From positions 206,510-270,509 of the forward strand of contig QNGE01000132.1 of the NCBI GenBank assembly GCA_008508345.1: DNA of 64,000 nt, in the 5' to 3' direction. The DNA comes from Paragonimus westermani. Its lineage: Eukaryota; Platyhelminthes; Trematoda; Plagiorchiida; Troglotrematidae. Position numbers and translations under genes: made by a program. Below the pieces are notes generated by a model. It was not told the DNA's origin. It did not search any database and was given only the letters and a program-made list of their open reading frames with translations. This document shows positions 11,790 to 22,800 of the stretch, piece by piece. Each line of letters begins with the position of its first letter. Positions within the stretch are counted from its first letter, which is position 1.

Positions 11790-12400
11790 GAGTACCGTGA
11801 TACTTCCGCCTGTAGAACGAGCTGGAACCCTCGTTCAGTCTGATTTTAGTAACCTTAGAACGAATGGCTCTGACGAAATCTCCTATTCCATTCAAAACAC
11901 TAGAAGAGAAATTCAAGAAATATCCCTGTGGGATATGGAGACTTCTGAGGGTAAAACTTTTAAAGTACTGAGAACACCACATGCTAAACAATTTTCCGGA
12001 GCTGATGGATAAAAACCAAATCTGTTTTATGAAAACGCAGCGGCTCTGTGCAGTGGGCTTAGTTTCGGCCTTCGAAAGTTCAGTAACAACGGAGTCCAGT
12101 CTGTGAAATGGTAAAAGACAGCAGTTTGCAAAGTACACAGAAAGGGGAACGGACCAGACCAGTCAAATATCAACCGGTCAATCTTATCAGTACTGTGGTG
12201 AAAACCTTGGAGAAGCTGGTTATACTTGGACTATGCAGCATAGCACACCACTTCTAGAGGACATGGAAGTCTCTGCCTTACGGATCTTCCTACCACAAGG
12301 AAGAAACGGTCATTGGCGTAGTACCCTAACAGAAACTATACGTGAAACTACATTCCTATGGACTGGGTGGGAACATACCATCAGTGAAGTCTGTTTCTCT
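11790..12400 (+). mobile_element. CR1/Jockey-type LINE, RT fragment
   Basis: A degenerate piece of a non-LTR reverse transcriptase. The frame at 11797-12012 ends with VLRTPHAKQFSGADG, corresponding to the family's VLR.L...KSPGPDG box. In the next frames come NAAALCSGLSF, a SVKW.KTAV block and PVKYQPVNLISTVVKTLEKL (about 12156-12220), the counterpart of NYRPVSLTSVVCKTLEKI in CR1/Jockey elements. A HGSLCLTDL stretch (about 12261) matches the H/QGFR.GRSCLTNL box. The catalytic F/YADD part is not visible downstream. There are at least three frame changes, so this is an old copy. Confidence 0.7.
11797..12012 (+). pseudogene. CR1/Jockey LINE RT, N-terminal block
   Basis: 71 codons of the region just before and into RT block 0 of a Jockey-superfamily LINE, ending at a stop inside the GPDG-like box (FSGADG, residues 66-71). 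The same reading continues after the stop with NLFYENAAALCSGLSF. It is not a separate gene. The 143-codon minus-strand frame over it (11707-12138) is a shadow. Confidence 0.65.
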
Positions 12401-14500
12401 GCGGAATAGCAATCATTTCTCCATAACACGCTGAAGTCGGCAGGATAATCCGAGCTAAATTCCTTGGTTATCTTCTCTTTTTAAGTTTCAAAGTGATCTA
12501 CATAAATTGCCATCACCTTAACGAGGGCTAATTGTGGGGATTTGAAGGTCGGAGTGCTCACAGAACTTCTTGGGCCGGCTTTGGATGTGGTAACCAGAAA
12601 GGCTGTTGACACCAAATCATGAAAAATATCCAGTATTGCGCTCTCGTTCAGATACTGCTAACATACCCGTGCGTTTGGTAGCAGGAAAGGAATTACTTGC
12701 TGTGGATCGGTGGGTGGATTTCGGTCTCATTATTTATGACGACTTCAGAGCGGGTTGCATGTGTTTCAAAGTTATCAACAAATACTTTCGCCTGTTGTGT
12801 GGGGGATTCGTCCAGCTACCGTAATTCTAATGGGCGGATCACATTTTTTGTACTCCCCATGTGATACCGCGCCCCGAATATTTTGTTCAAAGGAATCCAC
12901 CATGATTAATGCATGGCAAATTAACACTGGCCTCATATTGCTCGTAGGTGCTAGCCTGGTGCATGGTTTGGAGTGTCCGTCATAACCACAGACTTCTTAG
13001 GATGGACATGCACTTGCTATTCATAGACGACTGCGGGGTGTGCTCATCATTATCCAACGTTTACTAACCCGGTCCAAAATTTTTTATCTGTAGCCCTTGT
13101 GGACAACTTCTAAGTACTCCTTCCCAACCCTCTGTATTGTCTATGCAAATTTATCTCGCTTTCGACCTAGTGACTAGTACGGCAGTGATTGTTGTGTCAA
13201 CTGAGTCGACATCACATGGTTGGACCTAAGTGGGATACATTAGTACAAACTCCGTTGAGTTATAGGTATTCGGCTACATCTAGTCTCTTCTTTAGTTCCA
13301 ATAAGCTTCATTCTCTAGAGCACATAACTTATGTACACTTAACTTTCTGGTCTTAATTGAATCCTGAAATTGATGTCAAGAGCGCATCAGCTGAGTAGGA
13401 ATTTCGTATAGACCGGTAAATTCAAGGCCATATGTGATACAGTTTACTACTCTGGTCGATGAGCTTAACCAATCCCCGTGATCCACCAGACGCGAAGTTC
13501 ATTACTGGCGCCTTTCCACATTTTCTTGGTCTTACTCTGGAGGGCTTCTGTGAATTGACAGAAATACTAACAGTCTTACCTTCGCCTGAGTAGATTTCCT
13601 GTTTGGCCCAAACAGCAATAACCTAACTGGAATCCACTGGCGAGGATTCCATACACAGCGAAGAATTGCTTGCAATTACCCGATGTTGTGAACCAAGAAG
13701 GTGATTGGCACATAGGTTGTTTATTTGGGAAACTAATACACGACTTAAGCGTCTCAACGGGACTACGAACAGAAACACTCATTTGCGCGCCACACCCGTC
13801 TGAGGATGCTCCGGTCGCTTAAGACACAATGTCTCGGTTCCTTCATGTGGAGGAAGCCATTCCATGTCAGTATGCCTTCCAACGATCCTTCCCGTACCTC
13901 TCCCATATTTATCCTGCGATCATTTCGATCCAAGCTGCTATTGAATAGTGGAGTGAGTAGTATGGTGCGACCGTCTATCCTCACCACACCGAGGCCTCCA
14001 TGCACACATTTCTACAATGGTACCGACAAAGCTATTGCTTAACATGCACGCTTTTCAAGCGTTCCCTACACGGGGCCACTGATCATTTGATGACGTGCTC
14101 GTGTCGTTGTGGGAACCTGCATGACTGAGAATGACATAGAAAACATACTACCATTCCAAGCCTTGTAACACCAGAGGAAGAAAGATGCGGCTTTTGCAGT
14201 TTTTTTTCTGGAAACTGGAGAGTTGCCCAAAGGACGAGGTGCGGCCTCCCGGATACTTCCAGCGAGTACTGGTATGAGGTACTATCGGTTTATTCACACC
14301 TTGATGAACGATCATCATGTGCGACTCTACCTCCGGACTGGTTCCTGTTGGACCAGATCATTGGAGACGAATTTTTCGACCTCTGAAGGACATGGAGAAT
14401 GGCATTCCGGGTTTCCTCAAAGTGGTGCCTAAACACTTAAGACACACAAAAGTTGACGTACTGGCCTGCTAACACAAGTTTGTCCAATTCACCTGTGCTA
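12401..14500. other. Stretch between LINE fragments, no clear gene
   Basis: Both flanking elements may extend into it in unrecognisable form. Plus-strand open segments at 12606-12824, 13806-14042 and 14223-14432 are of chance length. The last, with LPPDW read in another frame nearby, may be the remains of the R2-type N-terminal region, but I cannot show this. Confidence 0.35.
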
Positions 14501-15109
14501 CTCTCACAACACAATTGTGCTGAAGGTGCATAACCCTTCTCCTCCCGGCCAGTTGGGACCTATCGCCGTATCTTTAACGCTGGTATGTTGTTTTAATAAG
14601 ATATTGGGAAATCGTTAGTGTATGTGGGTGAAGAGGTCCGCTCTTTGATTCGCACTCCTACACCATGATGGTTGCCTCAAGGCGAACTCACCACTCCATA
14701 CACTTCCCCGGAACTCATGCATCACGTCTTCCAGCCTGTGTGCAACTTTCATTGACGCCTCCAAGAAGTTCGATCGTAACTCACAGAACTCGATTATCAG
14801 GGTTGCTCAAGCTTTTGGTGCTCTCCCACTTCTAACGCACCACACTGCCGATTTCTATCGGAACGCTTCCGCTATGACCGAAGGCTCAGTCCCCTGATGC
14901 ACGCACGTTTTCCGCCATGATGGCCCACTGTCGCTGCTACTATTCATTATGAGAATGGATGAAGTGTTGGTCCCACCTCGAACGTAGCTTACTACAAGTT
15001 TCACGATACACTGGTCAGTGGTTTCGCGTATGCCGATGTTGTGATCCTCCCGGCTGACAACCCGATGCCACTCTCCGAAAAGCTTACAACCGCTGCTGGT
15101 GCTTGAGAA

Positions 15110-15373
15110 TTGTCCGAGCTAAAATTCAACACGCGGAAAGCTGAACTTATGATCACTTGTGGCGGTCGTAAGCACAACACAAAAGCTACTGCTGATGTGT
15201 CTACTCAGTTTCGCCGGGACATTATCCACTCCTTGAGCGCCTGTGACACGACGACCTATTTGGGTATCTCCTCCACCTGGGAAGGTGAAACATTCACCAC
15301 ACACCGACTGCAGCTTCGTGTAATGCTGGGTGAAGCAAACAAATCGTCTTTGAATCTGCATCGTCGCCTATAG
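15110..15373 (+). pseudogene. R2-type RT, thumb region
   Basis: 87 codons just after the YADV box. ELKFNTRKAELMI (residues 3-15) matches the L.LN..KT..L block that follows the catalytic YADD in R2-type RTs, and TTYLGISS (47-54) matches the YLG block. The frame is interrupted by a single in-frame TGA from the YADV part, and by a stop at 15373 from the following ILKQHLIPKMDRSL, which is the KL..L...ILR.fvIPK segment. Confidence 0.65.
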
Positions 15374-15483
15374 ATTCTGAAACAACATCTGATTCCGAAG
15401 ATGGATCGCTCGCTAGTTCTGAGTCGAGTTAGTCGAAACACGTGCAGAACTTTGAAGTGTAAAAACCGTCACTTCGTTCGAAA

Positions 15484-15828
15484 GTGACTCTGCCTTTCCG
15501 AAGATACGCTAATCAGCTGCATTCACACCCAGTTCAGTTGGGTGGTCTGAGCGTTCTCAGTTTGTTCGCTACCATTCCTTCCTTGCGCGGATTGCGGGTA
15601 AAGAGACTACTCTTCAGTCAATGTCCTCTTCTGCGGAATGGAGTCAGAGACGATTCATTTGGTCTTATCATGAAGGACAACAATGTTCCGGTACGTGCTC
15701 AGGATGTGATGGTGACGAACAAGGAGGGAGCCCCTGGGGCATGGATGCATAAGCCTTATCATACGTCAGATGACTGTTCATTCTCCTGTCGTTGGCTGTT
15801 GAATACAGATCAATGTGGCCTTCTTTGA
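15484..15828 (+). pseudogene. R2-type ORF, region before zinc knuckle
   Basis: 114 codons. Residues near the start (RYANQLHSHPVQLGGLSVLSL) match the A..HAPV..GGLGIPSL box that closes the RT thumb in R2-type proteins. The cysteine-histidine knuckle and endonuclease follow in a different frame from about 15875. It is part of the same dead element. Confidence 0.65.
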
Positions 15829-16649
15829 ACTAAGGTCCGGAGTCCGCCAGGTGACCGAAAATACCACTCAGTACTCTGTCATTGCAATTGTGGTGAACCC
15901 AGAAGCCTGGCCCATATTCTCTAATCAAGCTGAATCACCCACAATGTGCGTTGTACCTGGCAAAACCGTGAAGCGAATGGTTTGCGCGATCTGGATTACA
16001 CAGTCACCGACAAGCCACAACGGCAAATGGCGGAATAGTACATAAAACTCGACAATATCGCTGTTGTTGAAGGCTCAGTTGTAAGACTTGACATCCGTGT
16101 AGTGGACGACCACCGAAGCGAAGTTGCGTGGATGGAAAGGGTGTGTAGTAGTATAATGCTACCATCTAATCAACCCTCAATAATATTGGCACCGAAGTCG
16201 GCTGTATTCCTCTTTTACCCAAAATAACCATTTCTCATGGTATCTCGCACACTTCTTACAATACGATTCTTCCACCGGCAGTACCCTCTGACACAGTCAT
16301 TGTTTTGTGCTTGCTAACTGATCTTATTCCGTGGAAACCTATGATGATGCACTTCTGCGGGAACCTGACGTTGAATGTTGCTAGTTCTGAGAGTTGTTCC
16401 ACTATGGAGGACACTTCTTCGTCCCAATGTGTGAGCTTTGACTGTGATAGAACCTTTGCATACTGAAGAGGTAACAACTTCAAGAGACTTTATTATACTT
16501 CCACGTTGCTAACATAACGTACAAGCAATTTCTATCCGACGACTGAACCATTCGTGTTTGTTACCCCCGTGGAAGGACACGTCAGTTGTTGAATGTTGAT
16601 TAAATTGTGGAAATTGATAACACCAAGATTCGTATGAACATATATATGT

Positions 16650-17345
16650 CGACGTGTATGAATTGCGGCGTTTTAAACCTCACCAAAATCTAGTGATTAC
16701 CGTAATGACAGAGAGGAAATGGTACCGTGATTCACTCCGAAATGGTTGCCTAATCTGTAACTTAAAAAAGGGAGCAACTAATTTGTCTTGTGTACAGCTC
16801 TTTGTTGTGCCTGTTCTTCCTGATACGTTTCACAATGGCGTTCACCAAATAACTTTTATCACAAGAACCCATAGTGTTATTCAATAAACGGCGAAAACGG
16901 TCGATTCACTCTTGCAGTTTACATGCTTTGAACAAATGGTTTTCAAAAATGAGAAAAATCTTCCATAGTTACACTTCTGTCAGTGTATGCTCCGGCTAAT
17001 TGCGGCAAACTTCGTGATCAACCTTTATAGTGGAAATGTGGCAGTCAACTAAGGAAGCATGTTATTCACAAGTTGTGCGACAGTGCACTGTCCGGTGTAA
17101 AAAAATTGTCCAAGTCACTGTTTTGACAGCTCTTTCTGAGTGTTACGTCAGTTGTACAGGGAGACAATTTGGTCGAAGAATTCGTGAACGCCACCCCTCA
17201 TAGTTACCCAAAAGTGAAGTCAATGCAGTTTTGCTGCACTTCCAACACACCTCGTTGACTGAGAGCAGCAGTCCTACCGGAAGTAACCCTTCAGAGCAAT
17301 TATCACACCAGTCAAATGGAATCAAAGTTGGTGTTTCAAACATTG
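16650..17345 (+). mobile_element. Penelope-like element, C-terminal fragment (copy 4)
   Basis: A GIY-YIG fragment is read at about 17130-17190 as CYVSCTGRQFGRRIRERHP, compare SYVGRTxRxLxERIREHHP in copy 2. It is followed by AVLLHFQHTSLTES, a possible counterpart of the family's histidine segment. Upstream, 16654-16887 is open for 77 codons and may be the linker region, but matches are weak there. It ends just before the start of copy 5 in the same orientation, which suggests a tandem pair. Confidence 0.5.
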
Positions 17346-18424
17346 CGGAGAAGATTGGGCTTGAGTTTCACAATTCATAAACATGGGTCTAGAAGTCATT
17401 CATCCTAGCCTTGGCCTCATACTATTTACTTCGGGTCTCCAACTTTCGACTTTGTAACCGGTTGTTGTAATTGCACGGCAAAGCGCTCTTGAATTTTTCC
17501 ACCCAACAACCACGATGATACAAAATGTTATGTAACTGGACCGGCGAGACATAACCTAAAACAGACTTCTTGTGAGTGAAGCTCTTACATCTGTCGCTTC
17601 AAATGAATTTCAGTCGACTCACCTGTCTTGCCAAACTCATCGACACTTCGGTTTCTTAAAGCCGGATAAAGGCTCTGGTGTTATCGTCATAAGAAATGAC
17701 GATTATGTGACAAACTGTACACCACGATGAAAGACCAAAGAAAGTTTAAACTAGATAAAACGACTGGAAATAATATATTGCTAGAGAAGCAAATAGCCAC
17801 GCAACGCCGGATAATGTTGTTTCACGGCCATCTATCTGAAAACCAGTAGAGACATGGAGCCAATCGGGATGGGGACACCACGAATGAGAAGTGCATCAAC
17901 AATACAGGATGATAGGGTACTAGGGCGACCAATGTTGTGTATGAACAATTCGGCGTATTCAAAAGTTGTTTGATGCCTGGTTGGGATCCTGAATCTTGTG
18001 ACACTCTGAATTAGAAACTTCGAATAGCCCTAGAAATCATACTTGACTAGTAACTTCCCACGCAAGTAGTGAGGAAAAGAACTGGTACTGGTAGCAGTCA
18101 GCAGTTGTTAGTCATGAGCTGAGACGCCGAATTTATGGATGTACAACAGTATGAAAGAAATCACAATCTGTCATAGGCTGATCGTATTAACACATGCAAA
18201 GTCACAAAGTGTACGTTGATTAATGGAATACGGAGCAAACAAATTGGCGAATAACGAAAGACAAAACACTGAGACCGTTCGTTCAATCCTGATGTATCTT
18301 TAACGCGATATATAGATTGGCCGTTTTTCAAATCTTTTGTTTTGTCAAGGTTTGGATGGAGCGGTGAATGGAGCAGATTTTGATCACAATCCCCTTAGCA
18401 AAGTTTCACCCCGGCGGTAACTGA

Positions 18425-18862
18425 ATGATTTTTTCAACAGCTAAATACCTTCGAATGCGCGTTGGTGAGTTCCAAAGCAATTCGATTGACGGCATTTCCG
18501 TTTTTACGAACAGTCCTTTTCGTCAGACAGCTGATATTTTATGTGATTTTCTTTCTAGCCAAAATTTTGATATGCCTACTCCACTTGAATATTTCGATGA
18601 TTACATTTTACTTTGTAGAGGAGACGCCAGGTTCATTTCTAGAGGATTTTCTTATAGACAAGTAGACAGAGTGGCTATGGGCAGTCCGCTAAGCCCTAAA
18701 TCACCCGATATCTTTTTGGGAATGACAGAACGACAAGTCCTTGATATTATCAAAGCCTTATTGTACAAATGGTATGTTGACAATATCTTGGTTTTTACGG
18801 ATACTGAGAAGTTTTATCCTTTTTTATACCTCTATTCACCCGAATCTACCCTTGTCTCATAA
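18425..18862 (+). pseudogene. PLE reverse transcriptase palm
   Basis: 145 codons. VFTNSPFRQT (residues 26-35) replaces the family's SLFTNVPLxxT, and the first catalytic aspartate position reads ID-G-ISVFTN, so that block is damaged. FSYRQVDRVAMGSPL (75-89) is the conserved YRQ.DGVAMGSPLGP box. YKWYVDNILVF (114-124) is the catalytic YVDD box with the second aspartate changed to asparagine. PLE RTs are related to telomerase and prime at nicked or free DNA ends. This copy should be inactive. The start codon given is internal; the real protein began near 17.4 kb. Confidence 0.8.
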
Positions 18863-19000
18863 AAGGGAATCAAACGGCAGCTGAACTTTTCTAAATTTGC
18901 TAATCGCCACGTATGGGGATGGGAAATTATAGTGATCAGTCCCTCGTAGAACAAACGTAGAGTTGACAGTTTCTTCATTTCCCCAGCTTACAAGCGTAGT

Positions 19001-19432
19001 TTGGCCAAGACTCTATTCCATAAAGCTGGGCTTTTTTGTGCAACTGATAAGCTGCAGATGGGACAAGGGACGTTCAGAAAAACATTCCTGGCAAACGAAT
19101 ATTCTGAAAAACTCATAGACACTCGAAGCATAATGAAAAAAATGCGATCATTCAGTCCAAACAGTAAAAAATCATTTCCATTTTTGCAATTCGATGAAAA
19201 TCATTTGGCAAACGACATCAGGCACAAAGTTATATCTGTCCTATCTCATACGTATGCAGTTGTCCAATTATGCTTGGTTCAGACCGCCAAAGGACCCATT
19301 TTACGCAATCGCGAACACAGCCGGTCTCTCACATTGTCTGTCAGTTCACTTGCAGTTGCAGTGACGATGACATGGGCAGAACAGACTGACAGTTATCTGA
19401 GCGAGTGGCAGAACACATCTCGAAGTTGTTAG
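19001..19432 (+). pseudogene. PLE linker region before GIY-YIG
   Basis: 143 codons. LANEYSEKLIDT corresponds to the NGYPxxFIxK box of other PLEs, and LPFLQFDENHLANDIRHKV is close to the .PF...D.va..i...l block that follows. The frame then leaves the true register: the GIY-YIG sequence (QFTCSCSDDDMGRTD) is read in another frame from about 19330. The YIG part is DMG here, and the motif is followed by an in-frame stop. Confidence 0.65.
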
Positions 19433-19800
19433 AGAAACTCATAACACAACAATTTCACATAGGTGAATCTGTTGGTCGAATCCCGATTCATCGATTGCTA
19501 GACACCTCATGGTAACAGGTCACCAAATTGACCGGCTATGATCATTCGAAATATTGTTACACCATCAGAACCCGAGGCTACTGGCCTTTCAGCAATCTAG
19601 CTTGATCAGAACCCCATAGTCGACGCTGTGTACACAAGAGTGGTTGAAGCAACCCGTTGGGTTGCCCTAGTGGTGATAACATAGTACACGGTGTGATCGT
19701 GTGCGTGTACACACCCTGTCTGCGTCTATTTGATTGTTATATATAACTTGCACCTTTAACGTTTGCGACAGTAAACGGAGTGTTAACCTATCGCAAAGTA

Positions 19801-22800
19801 TGTATTCTTTCTGCAGTTAGGCAGTTACTGAAGGGAACCCAGTGTTTCAAGCTAGGTTGTCTAGAACTGTGGAGATTTATCCTCGGTGGATCGTCTAGTA
19901 ATGCGTGCAGAAAGACCACTATCACAGAATCCAAGTTGTTTTAATCATGATGAATCTTCAGTTCGAACAACGCTCGGCAGTGACCTGAACGGTTCACTGT
20001 TTTCTCCAAGCAGTCTTGCGTGTAAAACTCATCATTTCATCTCAACCTACTCTACCGTAAGGTGTAACACATTCACTTATCCTGTCAGCTTATATTGTCA
20101 TTTTCTCAGGTTGTACTGCTCATTCTGCTGGCACAGTGTTCAAGTGTTGGCTTTCCGTATCAATGGGGATTGTGAGTGTATGGTCATTGGCTGTCGATTC
20201 CATGAAAGCAACCTCAGTTTTCTGTGTTGTCGACTATCCCTCTGTGTGTTTTGAAAATGATTTAGTGCATTTTCAATTCTAATGCAGTGGCATGATGATG
20301 CACCACTAGAAGGCAGTTTGAAATTAAATCAAGTCGGACAGATAAAACGTGTATTTTCGTAAATGTACTGTTTAGTTTGAAGTAACGCTAGGTGTAAAAA
20401 TACACAGAATGTAAACTAACTTTAATCGAGAAAATGTTAATCATTTTATGTTCCATCGTACCCTCACTTGAATAAAACGAGTTTTAACACTTTACTGATT
20501 GCGTATGGGAACTGGAAGAATCTGGAAGAAAGTTTCGTATGTCAAGTCTATTTCTTTTCATGTAGAATGGGATATAGTTTCGCGTGAGATGTTCCATCAT
20601 AACGTTTTAAACTGGCACCGACAGTCATACCAGCAGCTAAATACACGGAGGTTATGTGTATTAGTATAGCCTATACACGATGCACCTGCTACACAGACTT
20701 GTTCCATCGGTGCAGTGAAACTTATCCAATTGAAATCATGTTTTAATCAGCCGGCCCAGAGATGGACCAATCGGAATGGAAATAGTTAGCCCGTGATTTT
20801 TCATTCGCTGAATATGTTACCCATTCCAGTATAAAAACAGTCGCGGCCCTTGACATGACGGCATCAAACACTGCGGACTATTGATAAGCGGCTTCTGTGA
20901 GGAAAACTGGAATTTGTCTTCATTTAACACCAGACTACGCAATAGAACGATAGAAATATGTCTATTGGAAACGCATGTGAATCTGCGTAATTTTTATAGG
21001 TCAACCGTCTCATGTGGATTAACTCAGATTTGATAGTAGCTGTGTTGGCACTATTCAGTTTTGTTCCGTGTGCACAGTTCAAATCTGATCAGATAACCGA
21101 AGGCGGTGAGCATTACTTGGTTCTAATGAGATTTACGGCATTGTTTTGGTATTGTGTGTTTAGATAGTTTCATTGGCACTACAACTTAGACAGGGAATTT
21201 GTGTGAATCGTTTTCATGTGCACATATATAGATGGATAACTTGTCTATACAGCTTGAATTGATATTTTCTCGTAATTTTATTGAATACATGGAAATAGGT
21301 GAACTTTAACTCGTACATGAATTCCTCCGTACCTTGCCACAGTAGACTTTAGTTTATATAAAAGTGTGTGGGCATCGAATGTAGCGAAGCTTGAACCTCG
21401 AATGACACACTCGATGCCACCAAAACTATAATTTCTGTCAATTATTGTTGACTTATCAAGGCGGCCGGTACCATATCAACAAACTCTATGAAATCCGTCG
21501 CACCTTAGCTTAACATGAACCCGAATGTTTAGTTGAACTTAACGCAGTGGCATGTGTAATGACAGAGAACTTGACGAAGTCATAAGCTTACGTTTTCCTG
21601 GGCTTAGGTCTGAATACTCACAATTGTAAATTTGCTGAAATATTCGTTTGCATGTGCACCATTCGCTTATCTTTAAACAAGTGCACATGCCATACAGGAT
21701 TGCTTCATTCAAAATAGTAGACTAGTGAAGCATAAACTGGAGTGTTTATCGGAAAGTTAATCGAACTTCGTAAACGAACATAGAAAATATACCTACTGCA
21801 AAACTTGAATTGAAATAAAATGATTGCATCAGTTGTTTCCTGAATTCCGTTGACCTATCTAGTCAGTCTCTGGTCGACTTGTCAAACGAATCCCAAAACA
21901 AGACCGGAAAGGAAATTCTTGTTCCAGCTACCACAAATATTAGACGGACGAGCCATGAAGCGCAAATCTTTAATGAATTTTTGAAGTTTCTTTTCTACAG
22001 ACCGATAAATTCCCAAAAGGAAGGAAAACATGTTAAAAGCATGAGATGGTGGTTTTTCAACTAGTTAGGCAATATAGACAGAAAAAGTGGTTAAAAAGGG
22101 AGAATAATTTAGCACCTGTGTGTTGGTATTACGACTGTTCGGTTAATCGAATATGGTACTCACTGATATGTTTGCTTGCTTCATCAGCGTGTATGGGCTT
22201 CATCCACACAATCCAACATTTGAAACTGGATGTCTTCACTGTCAAGTGTGCTTCCACTTCAGAATATACGATTTACTGTTTCTCAGTGATTTATTCAGTT
22301 GACATGTTGAGAGTACTGAAGTTTCTCAAAGTGTACTTGCCTTACATACAGATATAAGTTTACGGGCGACTGGATTTAACCTGAAGTGTCAGGTCCAGGC
22401 AGTTGGTTCTTGAGCAAACAAACGGTATTAATGTTCTTCTGCATGAAACGTACATTTGGTTGTGTTGTCTAACTAATAATTCAGGTGATCGCTGAAACCG
22501 ACAAGGGTAATATACACAAACTGAAATTTGAAGAATTTGGCACATTCGGGTTTATTAATTTGAAAATAATCGATAGAATTAGACGGAACAACTGATGTCA
22601 GTAGTCGAATGAGAAAAAAAGCAGTAAGAGTTCACGAAACAATGATGAAATGTGAGTGACTAAGATCCACGTAAGTGCAACCGAGCGCGCTGCTAGTAGC
22701 AACCGAAACGTTGAGTATTGTGCGAAGCTCCACCCCTGTTTTCTGATTGATCAAGTTAGCTTTATATTTCGCAACGTGTGCTAAACACAATTATCGAAGT

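Larger units (their letters stand above)
14500..16230 (+). mobile_element. R2-type LINE (RT plus restriction-like endonuclease), degraded
   Basis: R2-type elements have one ORF with a central RT and a C-terminal restriction-like endonuclease. Landmarks appear in order over several frames: TIVLKVHNPSPPGQLGPIAV and FNKILGNR (14511-14605); ATFIDASKKFDRNS (about 14742-14783), the first catalytic aspartate block; SLLLFIMRMDEVL (about 14930); GFAYADVVILP (15019-15051); a C-terminal HPVQLGGLSVLSL block (about 15525-15565); a cysteine-histidine knuckle CHCNCGEPRSLAHIL (about 15878-15922); and GSVVRLDIRVVDDH (about 16072-16113), resembling the endonuclease catalytic strand. The second aspartate of the YADD box is valine here, so the RT is dead. 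It is not in rDNA in this window. Confidence 0.75.
17380..19800 (+). mobile_element. Nearly complete Penelope-like element (copy 5)
   Basis: Landmarks: EFQSTHLSCQTHRH and FLKPDKGSGVIVIRNDDYV (about 17608-17720), then MKDQRKFKLDKTTGNNILL (about 17727-17785), RT motifs in the frame 18425-18862, the linker 19001-19432, a GIY-YIG remnant QFTCSCSDDDMGRTD (about 19338-19384) with LSERVAEHISKLLEKL, the segment DSSIARHLMVTGHQ read with one frame change (about 19487-19530), and a C-terminus with EWLKQPVGLP (about 19638-19670). The tail ends in TTTAACGTTTGCGAC (19755-19769). Between 17830 and 18420 the expected YGLPKIHK block is missing and about 400 extra bases with no known motif are present. Confidence 0.8.

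Noticed and set aside
11707..12138. 143-codon minus-strand frame
   Set aside because: It lies antisense over a readable CR1/Jockey RT fragment and is a shadow of it.
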